A DNA stretch of 35,371 nt from Cyanobium sp. C1_MAG_00004 (GTDB lineage Bacteria > Cyanobacteriota > Cyanobacteriia > PCC-6307 > Cyanobiaceae), in the NCBI GenBank assembly GCA_027486935.1, contig JAIXOF010000121.1:1-35371 (forward strand), given 5' to 3'. Below are positions 25,949 through 34,436 of the stretch, piece by piece; the stretch's first letter is position 1, and the number at the start of each line of letters is the position of its first letter. A program made the position numbers and the translations under genes. The notes under the pieces are model-generated. The model made no database searches. It was not told the DNA's origin and was given only the letters and a program-made list of their open reading frames with translations.

Positions 25949-26809
25949 TCATGCGTGCACCCGTTGCTGCCAGCGCAGCACCGGGATGGACAGCAGCACC
26001 GTGATCAGCACATAGATCAGGATTCCCAGCCTGACCTGCCCCAGTTCTGGAGCATGGCTGCCTGTCAACAGCAGCGCCAGGCCAGGGTTGCGCATTGAGG
26101 TCACCAGGGCTGCGGTGGTGCTCTGCTGGTGACCGTCCCGGGCGACCGCAAAACCCAGTCCAAGGCTGATGGCGACCAGCAGAGCCATCAGGATCAGAGC
26201 CCGGACATTGGCTTTGGCGAACGCAAGCAACAAGGGCGATGTCTTGACCAGGATCGCCACCACCAGCAGGGCCAACAGCAGATTGGCGAGGCGATTGAGA
26301 TGCACTTGCAGACGATCGACGAACTGCGGCGCCTTGGCCCGCAGGGTCACCCCAATCAACAGGGGCAGCAGCTGGATCTGTCCCACCTGAAGGGCCACCT
26401 CGCGCGGGGCAATGTCCCAGCCCTCCACTCTGAACAGGGCTTGACCAAGCTGGGCCAGCAGGGGCACGGTGACGATCGCCAGCAGCGCCGCGATCACCTG
26501 TAGCTGGGCAGCCAGCCCAGCGTGGCCCCCCTGCTTCCCCGCTTTGCGCACGATCAGCGGCGCGCTGGGGCAGGCCGCCATCAGGGCAATGGCGTGGCGA
26601 GCTTCCACGCTCAGGCTTTGCGCGGCCGGAGTGCAGAGCAGCAGCCATCCCATCAGCGGCACTCCGACACAGGTCGCCAGCTGCACCCGAACAATCAGGC
26701 TCCGGTGATGACGCCAGTCACGCCAAGATTCAGCGGGTAGGCCAGCTCCCAGGGCCAGCATGACGATGAACAGGGTGACTGGCACCAACACGGTTGCGTC
26801 GCCGTTCAT
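25949..26809 (-). CDS. BASS-family (bile acid:sodium symporter-like) transporter
   Basis: The 286-residue protein has about nine hydrophobic helices, starting VLVPVTLFIVMLALGAGLP. It contains ALMAACPSAPLIVRKAGKQ and TTAALVTSMRNPGLALLLT, the conserved crossover regions of the BASS fold, where sodium and substrate bind. Family members import organic anions such as bile acids, pyruvate, or sulfur-containing acids. The ATG at 26809 overlaps the DUF202 stop by 4 bases, and the sulfatase gene follows, so uptake of a sulfated organic anion is a reasonable inference. Confidence 0.85.
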   Translation of the reverse strand: MNGDATVLVPVTLFIVMLALGAGLPAESWRDWRHHRSLIVRVQLATCVGVPLMGWLLLCTPAAQSLSVEARHAIALMAACPSAPLIVRKAGKQGGHAGLAAQLQVIAALLAIVTVPLLAQLGQALFRVEGWDIAPREVALQVGQIQLLPLLIGVTLRAKAPQFVDRLQVHLNRLANLLLALLVVAILVKTSPLLLAFAKANVRALILMALLVAISLGLGFAVARDGHQQSTTAALVTSMRNPGLALLLTGSHAPELGQVRLGILIYVLITVLLSIPVLRWQQRVHA

Positions 26810-27180
26810 CGCACCAGTCCCGCCAGCAGGATGACCATCGCCAGGGCCCCAATCAGGGTGAGCAAGATCGCCGTACCCGCCGCCAGTCGTGGCCCCTGCA
26901 TGTACACGTAATCGGTGCGCTGCAGGCGCTTCAGTTCCCTGAGGTGTTGGACCGTTGCTGCTGCCATCGCCACGATCCCGGTGATCACAAAGGCCAAGGC
27001 CACGGCAACAACCCCGGGCCTCGGTCCTGAGCTGCCGCTGACTTTGTCGATCGCGCCGACGATCTTGTCGAGTCCAAATCCAAAGCTGATCAGCGACAGA
27101 CAGGTCCTGATCCAGGCCATGAGGGTTCGCTCTGCAGCATCGCGATTACGGCGACGTGCCAGCTCGTCGGTGAGCGTCAC
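26806..27180 (-). CDS. DUF202 membrane protein
   Basis: The 124-residue protein has the DUF202 signature RRNRDAAERTLMAWIRTCLS followed by three hydrophobic helices (about 32-50, 60-80, 100-122). GTG at 27180 is chosen because it puts the signature near the N-terminus; TTG at 27210 is an alternative and has AAGGGAG overlapping its first codons. Function is unknown. It is the first gene of the minus-strand BASS-sulfatase-FGE set and is translationally coupled to the transporter. Confidence 0.82.
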   Translation of the reverse strand: MTLTDELARRRNRDAAERTLMAWIRTCLSLISFGFGLDKIVGAIDKVSGSSGPRPGVVAVALAFVITGIVAMAAATVQHLRELKRLQRTDYVYMQGPRLAAGTAILLTLIGALAMVILLAGLVR

Positions 27181-27308
27181 AGAACAGCTCTTGCTGGCGA
27201 CTCCCTTCAAGTTAGAGACGACTTCAGAGGTCTACCACCTTCAATTCGCGAAAAATCATCCAAGACACGCTGCGCGACTGGCAGTGTTAGAAAGATGAAC
27301 GAAAAGGG

Positions 27309-27335
27309 TTGACTTGTGTTGCATGTGACTACAAT
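27309..27335 (+). promoter_or_regulatory. Candidate sigma-70 promoter of the AraC-type gene
   Basis: TTGACT at 27309-27314 and TACAAT at 27330-27335 are close to the -35 and -10 consensus, with a short 15-bp spacer, 26 bp before the ATG at 27362. The 181-bp divergent region is AT-rich against the surrounding chromosome and probably also holds the promoter of the opposite operon and regulator sites. Confidence 0.5.
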
Positions 27336-27361
27336 CAACGCTAACGGCTCAGAGTCATCGC

Positions 27362-28411
27362 ATGGGGTCCCCTCCTGGGCTTGATTCCGAGGCCGCCGCC
27401 AGGCAAAGTCTCATCTTTCATGATGATGAGGCCCTTGTTGATCGGGATCCTCAGGCCCTGGCCAACCGCCTTGCTCAGCATTATTCCGTTCTTGATTTTG
27501 GAGCCCGGCCAGGGTTCGAGGCCGGTTTCCTGCATCGCACCACCACGGCCCAGGCTGGGCAATTGTTGCTTTCCTGTGGCTTCACGACCCCAATTATGGG
27601 GACGATCGGTCAACGCGAGGGTGTTGGCTCGATCAATCTGTTGCTCAGCGGAACGGTTACCTATGGCGGTGGCGGTCAGGAGTACCTGGTCAACCAGCAG
27701 CGCCCATTCTTTTTTGCAGCAAGTCAAGAGTACAGCTACCTGATTGACCATCACTTCAATGGTGTTGTCTTCGACATCGATTTGCAGCGTTTGCGGCAAA
27801 CTGCTACGGCAATGGCGGGTTTAGGTGTCTCGGAAAGGCGTTTTGTTGCCGACTTCGAGCACATGCGAGCGATTGGTCCAACGACTGGACCGGTGCAAGA
27901 GCTTTTGCAGGTTTTATGTCGTTCCTTTCGCATGCTCGATTGCCAGCAGTTGCGAGAACTGCACTATCTGGAGCATCTCCAGGTTGATGATCTCGTCTAC
28001 CGCACGCTCGCGTTGTTGTTGAGTCCTTCTTTGCGAAAGATTTTGCAAGAGGATTCTGGTAGAGCATTGGACCGTATGCGTGTTTTTGAGGGGCTTTTGG
28101 AATGGATTGATGCCAATCTGTGTTCGCGTATTGCCCTCAGTGATCTTGAGCAGGTCAGCGGTTATTCCCGTCGCAATCTTCAGCTGGCTTTTCAGCAGCG
28201 CTTTGGTTGTGGCCCCATTCAGTGGGTTCGCCAGCAGCGACTTGAGCATGCACGTCAGGCCCTGCTGAGGGCTGATGATGCGCAAACGGTCACTATCATT
28301 GCATCGCGCTATGGATTCAGTTCGGCTTCAGCATTCAGTCGTGACTTTCGAGCCCAATTTGCATTGTCCCCGTCCGCTGTTCTGCGCGAGGGCCGCAGAC
28401 GTACCAGTTGA
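27362..28411 (+). CDS. AraC-family transcriptional regulator
   Basis: The 349-residue protein has a C-terminal AraC double helix-turn-helix (about 240-345). The first half includes RIALSDLEQVSGYSRRNLQL with AFQQRFGCGPIQWVRQQRLE; the second includes TVTIIASRYGFSSASAFSRD with FRAQFALSPSAVLREGRR. The N-terminal 220 residues resemble effector domains of AraC regulators without a clear fold. It is divergent from the DUF202-BASS-sulfatase-FGE operon and is the natural candidate regulator. Codon third positions are clearly less GC-rich than in neighbouring genes, which suggests horizontal acquisition. Confidence 0.88.
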   Translation: MGSPPGLDSEAAARQSLIFHDDEALVDRDPQALANRLAQHYSVLDFGARPGFEAGFLHRTTTAQAGQLLLSCGFTTPIMGTIGQREGVGSINLLLSGTVTYGGGGQEYLVNQQRPFFFAASQEYSYLIDHHFNGVVFDIDLQRLRQTATAMAGLGVSERRFVADFEHMRAIGPTTGPVQELLQVLCRSFRMLDCQQLRELHYLEHLQVDDLVYRTLALLLSPSLRKILQEDSGRALDRMRVFEGLLEWIDANLCSRIALSDLEQVSGYSRRNLQLAFQQRFGCGPIQWVRQQRLEHARQALLRADDAQTVTIIASRYGFSSASAFSRDFRAQFALSPSAVLREGRRRTS

Positions 28412-28449
28412 AACAGGCTCCTTTTTGATCGCAAACCTGTCTTGATCCC

Positions 28450-29094
28450 ATGAAACAGCGTTGGGTTGAGCGCCGCCGCTGCCTGCGTCGCTTGCGGCTG
28501 ATCCGATGGCTTGAAAGGCACTTCGCGCTGCGACTGTGCTGCGCATTGACTGCAGCTTTCTTAATGCTGGTGTTGGTTAACCGCTGGGAACAATGCCGGC
28601 AACATGGCATGGCCCCAGGATGCCTGATTCATGACGCTGGTGGCGTAATCAGCGTCGGCAATCTTGAGGCCCTTAGCATCATGACAGCCAGTTTTCTGTT
28701 CATGCTTGAAGCTGGTCAACGGCGTCAGCGTGACCATCTCGATGCCATGGAACTGATTCTCAGTTGCCGCCAGGCCGGTGTGCGCTTCAGTTATGCCCGT
28801 AATGAAGCTCTGGAGCTGCTGGCTGCCGCAGGCATCTGGCTGGATGGCCAGGATCTCAGCGGCATCATCCTCGACGAGATCAGCCTCACTGGTGCACGGA
28901 TGCAAGGGGTCAACCTCTCGGGTTCCAGCCTCCGTCAAGCTGATCTGAGTGAGTGTGATCTTCGAGGTGCTGACCTGCGTCGTGCCGACCTACGTGGTGC
29001 GCGTCTTGAGGGCGCCTGCCTCGAGGGCTCTCACTTGGACGGAGCCTGGATGGACGGGGCCATGCTCGGCACAGCCCCGTCGCCATCCCCCTGA
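28450..29094 (+). CDS. Pentapeptide-repeat membrane protein
   Basis: The 214-residue protein has a basic N-terminus and a membrane segment (LRLCCALTAAFLMLVLVN, about 28-45). A second hydrophobic stretch follows (about 75-90, LSIMTASFLFMLEAG), then a C-terminal run of pentapeptides of the A(D/N)LXX type (about 134-205), e.g. LRQADLSECDLRGADLRRAD, predicted to form a right-handed quadrilateral beta-helix. Such repeats are abundant in cyanobacteria and rarely have known roles. It follows the AraC-type gene by 38 bp on the same strand and is convergent with aqpZ. Confidence 0.85.
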   Translation: MKQRWVERRRCLRRLRLIRWLERHFALRLCCALTAAFLMLVLVNRWEQCRQHGMAPGCLIHDAGGVISVGNLEALSIMTASFLFMLEAGQRRQRDHLDAMELILSCRQAGVRFSYARNEALELLAAAGIWLDGQDLSGIILDEISLTGARMQGVNLSGSSLRQADLSECDLRGADLRRADLRGARLEGACLEGSHLDGAWMDGAMLGTAPSPSP

Positions 29095-29106
29095 GCCCTG
29101 AGCCCT

Positions 29107-29862
29107 TCAGGCCTCTTCGCTCAGCACCTGCCGATAGAACCATCCGGCCAGCAAAGCCCCGACGATCGGCGCGACCCAGAACAGCCACAGTTGGCCGACT
29201 GCATCTCCGCCCACCCACAAGGCAACGCCTGTGCTACGTGCTGGATTGACCGAGGTGTTGGTGACCGGAATGCTGATCATGTGAATCAGGGCCAGGGTCA
29301 GACCGATCGCCAGTCCGGCAAAACCGGCAGCGGCCAGCCGGTCGGTGGCACCAATGATCACCAGCAGGAAGAAGAAGCTGAGGACAACTTCAATCACCAG
29401 GGCCGCCCAGAACCCATAGCCCCCTGGTGAATGGGCGCCCCAGCCGTTGGTGGCGAGTGGATTGCTGCCGGACATCACCAGGTTGAAGGCAGGCCCCCCG
29501 GCCACCACCAGTTTGATCAGACCCCCAGCCAGTACGCCGCCGATGACCTGGGCCACGATGTAAGGCAGCAGTTCGGAACCTTTCATGCGACCGCTGGCCC
29601 ACAGTCCGAAGCTCACGGCCGGGTTGAGGTGGCATCCCGATATGTGGCCGATGGCGTAGGCCATCGTCACCACCGTCAGGCCAAAGGCCAGCGATACGCC
29701 AAGAAAACCGAGGCCGAACGGATTGCCTGGGGCGATGTCAGCGCCCGTCAGGTAGGGGAAGTTGGCCGCAATCGCGGCACTTCCACAGCCCCCGAGCACA
29801 AGCCAGAACGTGCCGAAGGCTTCTGCCAGGCATTTCTTTTGAATGGGAACAGATGCTGCCAT
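29107..29862 (-). CDS. aqpZ: Aquaporin Z
   Basis: The 251-residue water channel has six helices and both NPA motifs, [10 protein letters not shown] and [10 protein letters not shown]. The sequence [20 protein letters not shown] and [13 protein letters not shown] match Escherichia coli AqpZ closely. The histidine in ISIP-neighbouring LIHMIS and the arginine after the second NPA are typical of a water-selective filter rather than a glycerol channel. ATG at 29862 fits the family length; ATG at 29889 is the alternative. It mediates water flow for osmotic adjustment across the plasma membrane. Confidence 0.94.
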   Translation of the reverse strand: MAASVPIQKKCLAEAFGTFWLVLGGCGSAAIAANFPYLTGADIAPGNPFGLGFLGVSLAFGLTVVTMAYAIGHISGCHLNPAVSFGLWASGRMKGSELLPYIVAQVIGGVLAGGLIKLVVAGGPAFNLVMSGSNPLATNGWGAHSPGGYGFWAALVIEVVLSFFFLLVIIGATDRLAAAGFAGLAIGLTLALIHMISIPVTNTSVNPARSTGVALWVGGDAVGQLWLFWVAPIVGALLAGWFYRQVLSEEA

Positions 29863-29942
29863 GCTGTGATGTTGATTCAGCAGCACCATCGATACATCCC
29901 TTTGATCGGGTCAGCAACGCAGCTGTATGACTTCGATGGAGT

Positions 29943-29981
29943 TTCACACCAATTGTGGTGCATTGGCGTCAAGATTTGCAG
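29943..29981. other. Gap between ankyrin gene and aqpZ, with a small dyad
   Basis: The 175-bp gap 29863-30037 holds no gene. A dyad with 5-bp arms, CACCA-ATTG-TGGTG, is visible near 29948-29961. It could be a weak hairpin after the ankyrin gene or a regulator site for aqpZ; no promoter boxes are convincing. Confidence 0.3.
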
Positions 29982-30037
29982 TTTGCGCAAGCCTGAGCGA
30001 ATGCTGATGTTGTGACTTCAGTCCTTGAACCGCGCGA

Positions 30038-30505
30038 TCAAGCCTCCAGCAGGGCGATCAGGGCCTGTTGCTTGTTGGCCTTGGCCAGATCCAGCGGCGT
30101 TTGGCCCTGCTTGGAGCGGATCGTGCGATCGGCGCCGGCCTGCACCAACACGCTTGCTGCCGCGATGTTGCTCTGCCAGACCGCATCGTGCAAGGCGGTG
30201 TAGCCGTTGTGGGGCCCCTGGCGATTGAGTTCCACCCCATGGGTGATCAACAGCGCACAGGCTTCGGCATGGCCGGCATAGGCGGCGGCATGCAAGCCGG
30301 TCGCCTGCATGCCCGGATCGAGCACGCCCACGTCGGCACCGGCCTCCAGCAGCGATGCCAGGACGGTGTTGTGCCCCAAATAGGCGGCCATGATCAACGG
30401 CCAGTCGCCATTGCCATCGGCCTGGTTGACCGTTGTGCCTGCCGCCAGCAGGCGCTGCACCGCACTCAGGTCATTGGCCTTGACGGCTGTCATCAATGCG
30501 GTCAT
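30038..30505 (-). CDS. Ankyrin-repeat protein
   Basis: The 155-residue protein consists of about four to five ankyrin repeats and little else: TALMTAVKANDLSAVQRLLA, WPLIMAAYLGHNTVLASLLE, GLHAAAYAGHAEACALLITH, TALHDAVWQSNIAAASVLVQ and TPLDLAKANKQQALIALLEA, each helix-turn-helix with the usual AGAD or TPL positions. No signal peptide or catalytic domain is present, so it is probably a cytoplasmic protein-binding scaffold. It is upstream of aqpZ on the same strand. The partner is unknown. Confidence 0.88.
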   Translation of the reverse strand: MTALMTAVKANDLSAVQRLLAAGTTVNQADGNGDWPLIMAAYLGHNTVLASLLEAGADVGVLDPGMQATGLHAAAYAGHAEACALLITHGVELNRQGPHNGYTALHDAVWQSNIAAASVLVQAGADRTIRSKQGQTPLDLAKANKQQALIALLEA

Positions 30506-30969
30506 GACGTCTGCATGGGTGATGGTGAGCGCCGCATTGGCCCGGACGCCGTGGTTCGGACCTCAGGAATCCCGAGATCAGAAACTGATTTTGACCCCGC
30601 CGACAGCGTTCCCATCGTCAGTGGTGCGGCCACTGCGCTCAGGCTTTCGCTCCGCGCTTCGCGCCGAACCACCTTTTTATGCAACTTCTGCATCGTGGCA
30701 TGAGCCGGCTGCGTTGGGCGTCTGCTGGGGGCTTGATTTCTGGGGCGGGCCTTGGGTTGTCCCGTGCCGCACCCTTGGCTTCTGGTGGCCGGGGCCTGAT
30801 CAAAGCGTTCTGACGCGATTCGGCATTGTCTCGGGCAGTATTTGCATCTTTTTTGTCTCGCAAGGTCACATTTATTTGTTTCTTTGATGGCCTCTTGGTT
30901 GCCGTTGGTTAACAGTTAAATCTGGCGCCACTTCTGGAATAATCAGCTGATGTATGCGGCCCCGCGTCC
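30506..30969. other. 464-bp stretch without a recognised gene
   Basis: No frame here looks like a gene with neighbour-like codon use. Near 30645-30670 a GC-rich, partly self-complementary stretch (GCTCCGCGCTTCGCGC) resembles a REP-like element. The right end, from about 30840, becomes AT-rich and contains the likely promoter region of the lyase gene. A decayed gene remnant is possible but cannot be identified. Confidence 0.4.
30909..30919. promoter_or_regulatory. Palindrome TTAAC-A-GTTAA upstream of the lyase gene
   Basis: A perfect 11-bp dyad lies 50 bp before the ATG at 30970, followed by an AT-rich GGAATAATC stretch (about 30936-30944) that could serve as a -10 element. The position fits an operator, but no regulator can be named. 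Confidence 0.35.
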
Positions 30970-32157
30970 ATGCGTGAGCACTGTCCAGCGCTGGCCAGCA
31001 AGACGTACTTCAACTACGGAGGGCAGGGGCCGTTGCCCGATCCATCGCTGGAGGCGATGGTGGCTTCCTGGCGCACGATTCAGCAACGGGGACCGTTCAC
31101 CACCGAGGTCTGGCCGTTCATCGAGCAGGAAACGGTCCGGGTGCGTCAGGCCCTCGCGGCGCTGTGCGGGGTGCCGTCCCATCGTCTGGCCCTGACCGAA
31201 AACGTCACCACCGGTTGCGTGTTGCCCCTGTGGGGATTGCCCTGGGAGCCCGGCGATGAACTGCTGATCGGCGATTGCGAACATCCGGGCGTCGTCGCGG
31301 CCTGCCATGAGCTGGCCCGGCGCCAGGGGCTCACTGTGGCGGTGCTGCCGGTGCTGGCACTGTGCAGCACCACATCCCAGGCGGATCTGCCGGCGGCGGT
31401 GCTCGCTGCGCTCGAGCAGCGCCTTACCCCGCGGACGCGCCTAGTGGTGCTGTCCCATCTGCTGTGGAACAGCGGCGCGATCATGCCGATCGCTGCGGTG
31501 GCCCAGCACTTGTGCGCCCATGCCCGGCAACCGTGGTTGTTGGTTGATGCGGCCCAATCGATGGGGGCGATTCCCGTTGAGGATTCGGCACCCCATGCCG
31601 ACATCTATGCCTTCACGGGGCACAAATGGTGCTGCGGGCCCGAGGGCCTGGGTGGGGTGGCGCTGTCAGAGCGCCTGCTTGAGCAAGCCCAGCCGACCCT
31701 GATCGGTTGGCGCAGCCTGTGCCACGAGTTCTCGGCCACCAGCAGTTTTCACCGCGATGCCCGCCGCTTTGAAGTGGCGACGAGCTGTGTGCCCCTGGCC
31801 AGCGGCCTAGCGACCTCACTGGAGCTGCTGGCCGCCGAAGGCACTCCACCCCAGCGCCTGCAGACCATGGCCGCAGGCAGCGCGCGGCTGTGGCAGGGCC
31901 TGCAGTCGGTGCCCGGCGCCCGCACCCTGCTGCGCGAGCCGCCGCCGGCCGGACTGGTGAGCTTCACCCTGGAGGACAGAGCCGGCACCCCGCGCGACAC
32001 CGCTGCTGTGGTCGACTCCCTGGGCCGCCAGGGCATCTGGATCCGGCGGCTGGATCAGCCTGACTGCCTGCGGGCCTGCATCCATATCACCACCACCAAC
32101 GCCGAAATCGATCAACTGCTCGCCGCGCTGGCCGGCATGCAGATGCAACTGAGCTAA
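30970..32157 (+). CDS. L-cysteine/cystine lyase (C-DES type, class V aminotransferase fold)
   Basis: The 395-residue PLP protein resembles Synechocystis C-DES over its length: FPGL/CPAL-type start then KTYFNYGGQGPLPDPSLEAM, TENVTTGCVLPLWGL, GDCEHPGVVA, LSHLLWNSGAIMPI, the PLP Lys219 in YAFTGHKWCCGPEGLGGVAL, GWRSL, and RFEVATSCVPLASGL. C-DES cleaves cystine to cysteine persulfide, pyruvate and ammonia, and can supply sulfur for Fe-S cluster assembly. The start is ATG at 30970. It lies alone on the plus strand between a gene-poor stretch and a repeat-rich one. Confidence 0.9.
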   Translation: MREHCPALASKTYFNYGGQGPLPDPSLEAMVASWRTIQQRGPFTTEVWPFIEQETVRVRQALAALCGVPSHRLALTENVTTGCVLPLWGLPWEPGDELLIGDCEHPGVVAACHELARRQGLTVAVLPVLALCSTTSQADLPAAVLAALEQRLTPRTRLVVLSHLLWNSGAIMPIAAVAQHLCAHARQPWLLVDAAQSMGAIPVEDSAPHADIYAFTGHKWCCGPEGLGGVALSERLLEQAQPTLIGWRSLCHEFSATSSFHRDARRFEVATSCVPLASGLATSLELLAAEGTPPQRLQTMAAGSARLWQGLQSVPGARTLLREPPPAGLVSFTLEDRAGTPRDTAAVVDSLGRQGIWIRRLDQPDCLRACIHITTTNAEIDQLLAALAGMQMQLS

Positions 32158-32277
32158 CAAGCCGCGTGGCTCCAAACGAGCGGGGCCCCCTGTCTGGTTC
32201 TGACATCTTGCGGGCACCTTTCGCGCTGGCGCAGTTGCTGTTGTGCTCTTTGCCGCTCCCTCCGATCTGCGTGCCGT

Positions 32278-32357
32278 GATGCAGCAGTGCCCAGATGCAG
32301 TCATGCCGAGATGCGGTTATGCCGTGATGCAGTCGTGCCGAGATGCGCGCGTGCCGA
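32278..32357. repeat. 16-bp tandem repeat, 5 units
   Basis: Five contiguous 16-bp units of the GATGCAGTCGTGCCGA type lie in the gap between the lyase gene and murE, with a partial copy (14 bp) just before at 32264. The unit is not a multiple of three, so it is not built as a protein repeat. Each unit differs by a few bases. There is no spacer structure, so it is not a CRISPR array. Confidence 0.88.
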
Positions 32358-32444
32358 GATCGGCATCGGCTGCCAAAGGGGTCACCCATCGGACGAGGCC
32401 ACCCTGCTGGCTTTGTTGACTTGGCCCCGTTTGCGGGTGCTTCT

Positions 32445-32570
32445 GATGTTGCAGACCCTCCGGAGGCTGCAGGTCCTCCGGATGTTGCAGATCCTGCGGA
32501 TGTTGCAGGTCCTCCGGATGTTGCAGATCCTCCGGATGTTGCAGTCCTATCAGTTGCTGCAGATTCAGCG
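32445..32570. repeat. 18-bp tandem repeat, 7 units
   Basis: Seven 18-bp units of the GATGTTGCAGATCCTCCG type follow each other; the last two are diverged. All three plus frames and at least one minus frame are open through it, giving hexapeptides DVADPP or LRMLQI (plus) and LQHPED (minus). Third-position composition is unlike local genes in each case, so coding is not supported. Confidence 0.88.
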
Positions 32571-32620
32571 GCTGGCCCGTGCAGCCGCCGGTTCCTGTAG
32601 GGGGTGTTGTGCCCCTGCGA

Positions 32621-34135
32621 TCAGTGCAAGCGCTCCCGCAGAGCCTTTTCGGCTTCTTCGCGGTCGTCAAAGTGAATTTTGGTGGTGCCCAGGATCTGGT
32701 AGTCCTCGTGCCCTTTGCCGGCGATCAGCACCAGATCGTCGGGCTGGGCGGCGGCAATGGCGGCGGCAATGGCCAGGGCTCGGTCGGCCTCGACCGTGAG
32801 GTCGGTCCCGGCCGGGATGCCTGCCACCACATCGTCCAGAATCTGGGCGGGATCTTCGGTGCGGGGGTTGTCGGAGGTGACCACCACCTGATCGGCCAGG
32901 CGGGCAGCGATGGCGCCCATCTGGGGCCGCTTGCTGCGGTCCCGGTCGCCGCCGCAGCCGAACACACAGATCAGCCGACCCGCAGCAAAGGGCCGGCTGG
33001 CCGACAGGGCGCTGTCCAGGCCATCGGGGGTGTGGGCGTAATCGACCAGCACCGCGGGCAGGGGCTGCTGGCTGGAGACCAGTACCCGTTCCATGCGGCC
33101 GGGCACGCCGCGAAAGCTGGCCAGACCCTGCAGCAGTCCCGCCAGGGGCAGCCCCTGTTGCAGCAAGGCGCCGACGGCCTGCAGCTGGTTCATCAGGTTG
33201 AAACGGCCCAGCAGCGGTGAGCTGAACGGGCCCGATCCCAGCGGGCTCACCAGGGTGCCGCTCACGCCGTCGGGGCGAAATTGCAGTTCCTCGATGCGCA
33301 GTTCGGCGTCGCTACCGGGTTCGAGCGAACAGCGCCAGCAACGCTCACCGAGCCGTTGGGCCAGTCGGCTGCCCCAGGGGTCATCGCTGTTAATCACGGC
33401 CCGGGCGTCCGAGGCCCCACCGCAACCGAACAGCAGCGGCGCTTCAAACAGGCGGGCTTTGGCCTCGAAGTAGGCCTGCATCGACGGGTGGTAGTCGAGG
33501 TGGTCCTGGGTCAGGTTGGTGAACACCGCTCCGCTGAAGCGGGTACCGGCCACCCGTTGCTGGTCCAGGGCATGGGAGCTGACCTCCATGGCCCCCACCT
33601 GGGCCCTGGCTTCGACCGCCTGGGCCAGCTGGCCCTGCAGCACGTCGGCAAAGGCGGTGGTGTGCTGGGCGGTGACGCTGTGGCCGGGCCACCGATTCAC
33701 CAGGGTGCCGAACAGGGCGCTCTGGCGGCCGGTGCTGGCGCTCAGGTGTTCGATCAGATGGGTGGTGGTGGTCTTGCCGTTGGTGCCGGTAACACCGATC
33801 AGCGCCAGACGCTGGCTGGGTTGTTGCCAGAAGGCCGCAGCCAGTTCGCCGGCCCAGCGCGCCACCGGGCTGGGCAGCACCAGCACCGCGGCGTCCGGAT
33901 CGGGTGGCGCTGCCGCTGCCGCCCCCTGGCTGATCACGGCCGCACAGGCGCCGGCCTCGAGGGCCTGGCGCCAGTAGATCCCGCCGTCGACCTGGGTGCC
34001 TTCGATGCCGATGAACAGACTGCCGTTGCCCTGCCGGCGCGAATCGCAGCTGATGCTGCTGACCACGGCGTTGGCCAGGTGCTGCGGTGGCTCCAGCCCC
34101 ACCTGGCGCAGCAGCGGATGCAGCAGCTGGGTCAT
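32621..34135 (-). CDS. murE: UDP-N-acetylmuramoyl-tripeptide synthetase (diaminopimelate-adding)
   Basis: The 504-residue cytoplasmic Mur ligase adds meso-diaminopimelate to UDP-MurNAc-L-Ala-D-Glu. It has an N-terminal UMP-binding domain ([18 protein letters not shown]), the ATP loop [45 protein letters not shown] with the conserved aspartate and histidine, and a C-terminal domain with [10 protein letters not shown]. The DNPR box is the diaminopimelate-specific signature, as expected for a Gram-negative-type wall. It is last in a minus-strand set after yidD and a glutaredoxin-like gene, with a 28-bp gap. Confidence 0.96.
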   Translation of the reverse strand: MTQLLHPLLRQVGLEPPQHLANAVVSSISCDSRRQGNGSLFIGIEGTQVDGGIYWRQALEAGACAAVISQGAAAAAPPDPDAAVLVLPSPVARWAGELAAAFWQQPSQRLALIGVTGTNGKTTTTHLIEHLSASTGRQSALFGTLVNRWPGHSVTAQHTTAFADVLQGQLAQAVEARAQVGAMEVSSHALDQQRVAGTRFSGAVFTNLTQDHLDYHPSMQAYFEAKARLFEAPLLFGCGGASDARAVINSDDPWGSRLAQRLGERCWRCSLEPGSDAELRIEELQFRPDGVSGTLVSPLGSGPFSSPLLGRFNLMNQLQAVGALLQQGLPLAGLLQGLASFRGVPGRMERVLVSSQQPLPAVLVDYAHTPDGLDSALSASRPFAAGRLICVFGCGGDRDRSKRPQMGAIAARLADQVVVTSDNPRTEDPAQILDDVVAGIPAGTDLTVEADRALAIAAAIAAAQPDDLVLIAGKGHEDYQILGTTKIHFDDREEAEKALRERLH

Positions 34136-34163
34136 CAGAGCAGCGGTCGCAGTGGCGCCCTTT

Positions 34164-34436
34164 CTAGGCGAGGTCGGCGCCTGCGAGCTGTTGCTGCAAC
34201 CACCGGGCCAGAGCGTCCCCCATCAAGCGGGGCGGCACCCGCGGCAGCAGTCGCTGCTCGCCGTTGGCCATGGGGACCGCCAGCAGCGGCACCTCCAGGC
34301 CATAGCGGGCCTGCAGGGTCGGGTCGCCATCGACATCGATCACCTGCAGCAGGGGGGCGGGACCCAGTCCCAGCAGCTTCTCTTCGAGGCCGGCGCACAG
34401 GCAGCAGCCCTGGCGGCTGTACAGCAGCAGTTGCAT
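34164..34436 (-). CDS. Glutaredoxin-like (DUF836) protein
   Basis: The 90-residue protein starts [20 protein letters not shown], with the CxxC pair (Cys11? region GCCLC) at the usual redox position, then [20 protein letters not shown] and [16 protein letters not shown], where the Val-Pro marks the cis-proline loop. This matches the small DUF836 thioredoxin-fold family. Its target is unknown. The ATG overlaps the yidD stop by one base (TGATG). Confidence 0.85.
   Translation of the reverse strand: MQLLLYSRQGCCLCAGLEEKLLGLGPAPLLQVIDVDGDPTLQARYGLEVPLLAVPMANGEQRLLPRVPPRLMGDALARWLQQQLAGADLA

Larger units (their letters stand above)
32158..32620. other. 463-bp gap between lyase and murE, occupied by two minisatellites
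   Basis: Outside the 16-bp and 18-bp repeat arrays I see no recognisable gene, RNA or clear terminator. Short open frames that cross the arrays (85 and 117 residues) have no homology I recognise. Confidence 0.6.

Noticed and set aside
30390-30887. 165-codon plus-strand frame in the ankyrin/gap region
   Set aside because: Its first part is antisense to the ankyrin gene, and the remainder has no recognisable domain or start signal.
32278-32570. CRISPR array
   Set aside because: Units are directly contiguous without unique spacers and of two different lengths, and no cas genes are present.
32317-32670. Small genes across the repeats (LQHPED, LRMLQI or DVADPP proteins)
   Set aside because: All are products of the same minisatellite in different frames, with codon use unlike local genes and no other support.
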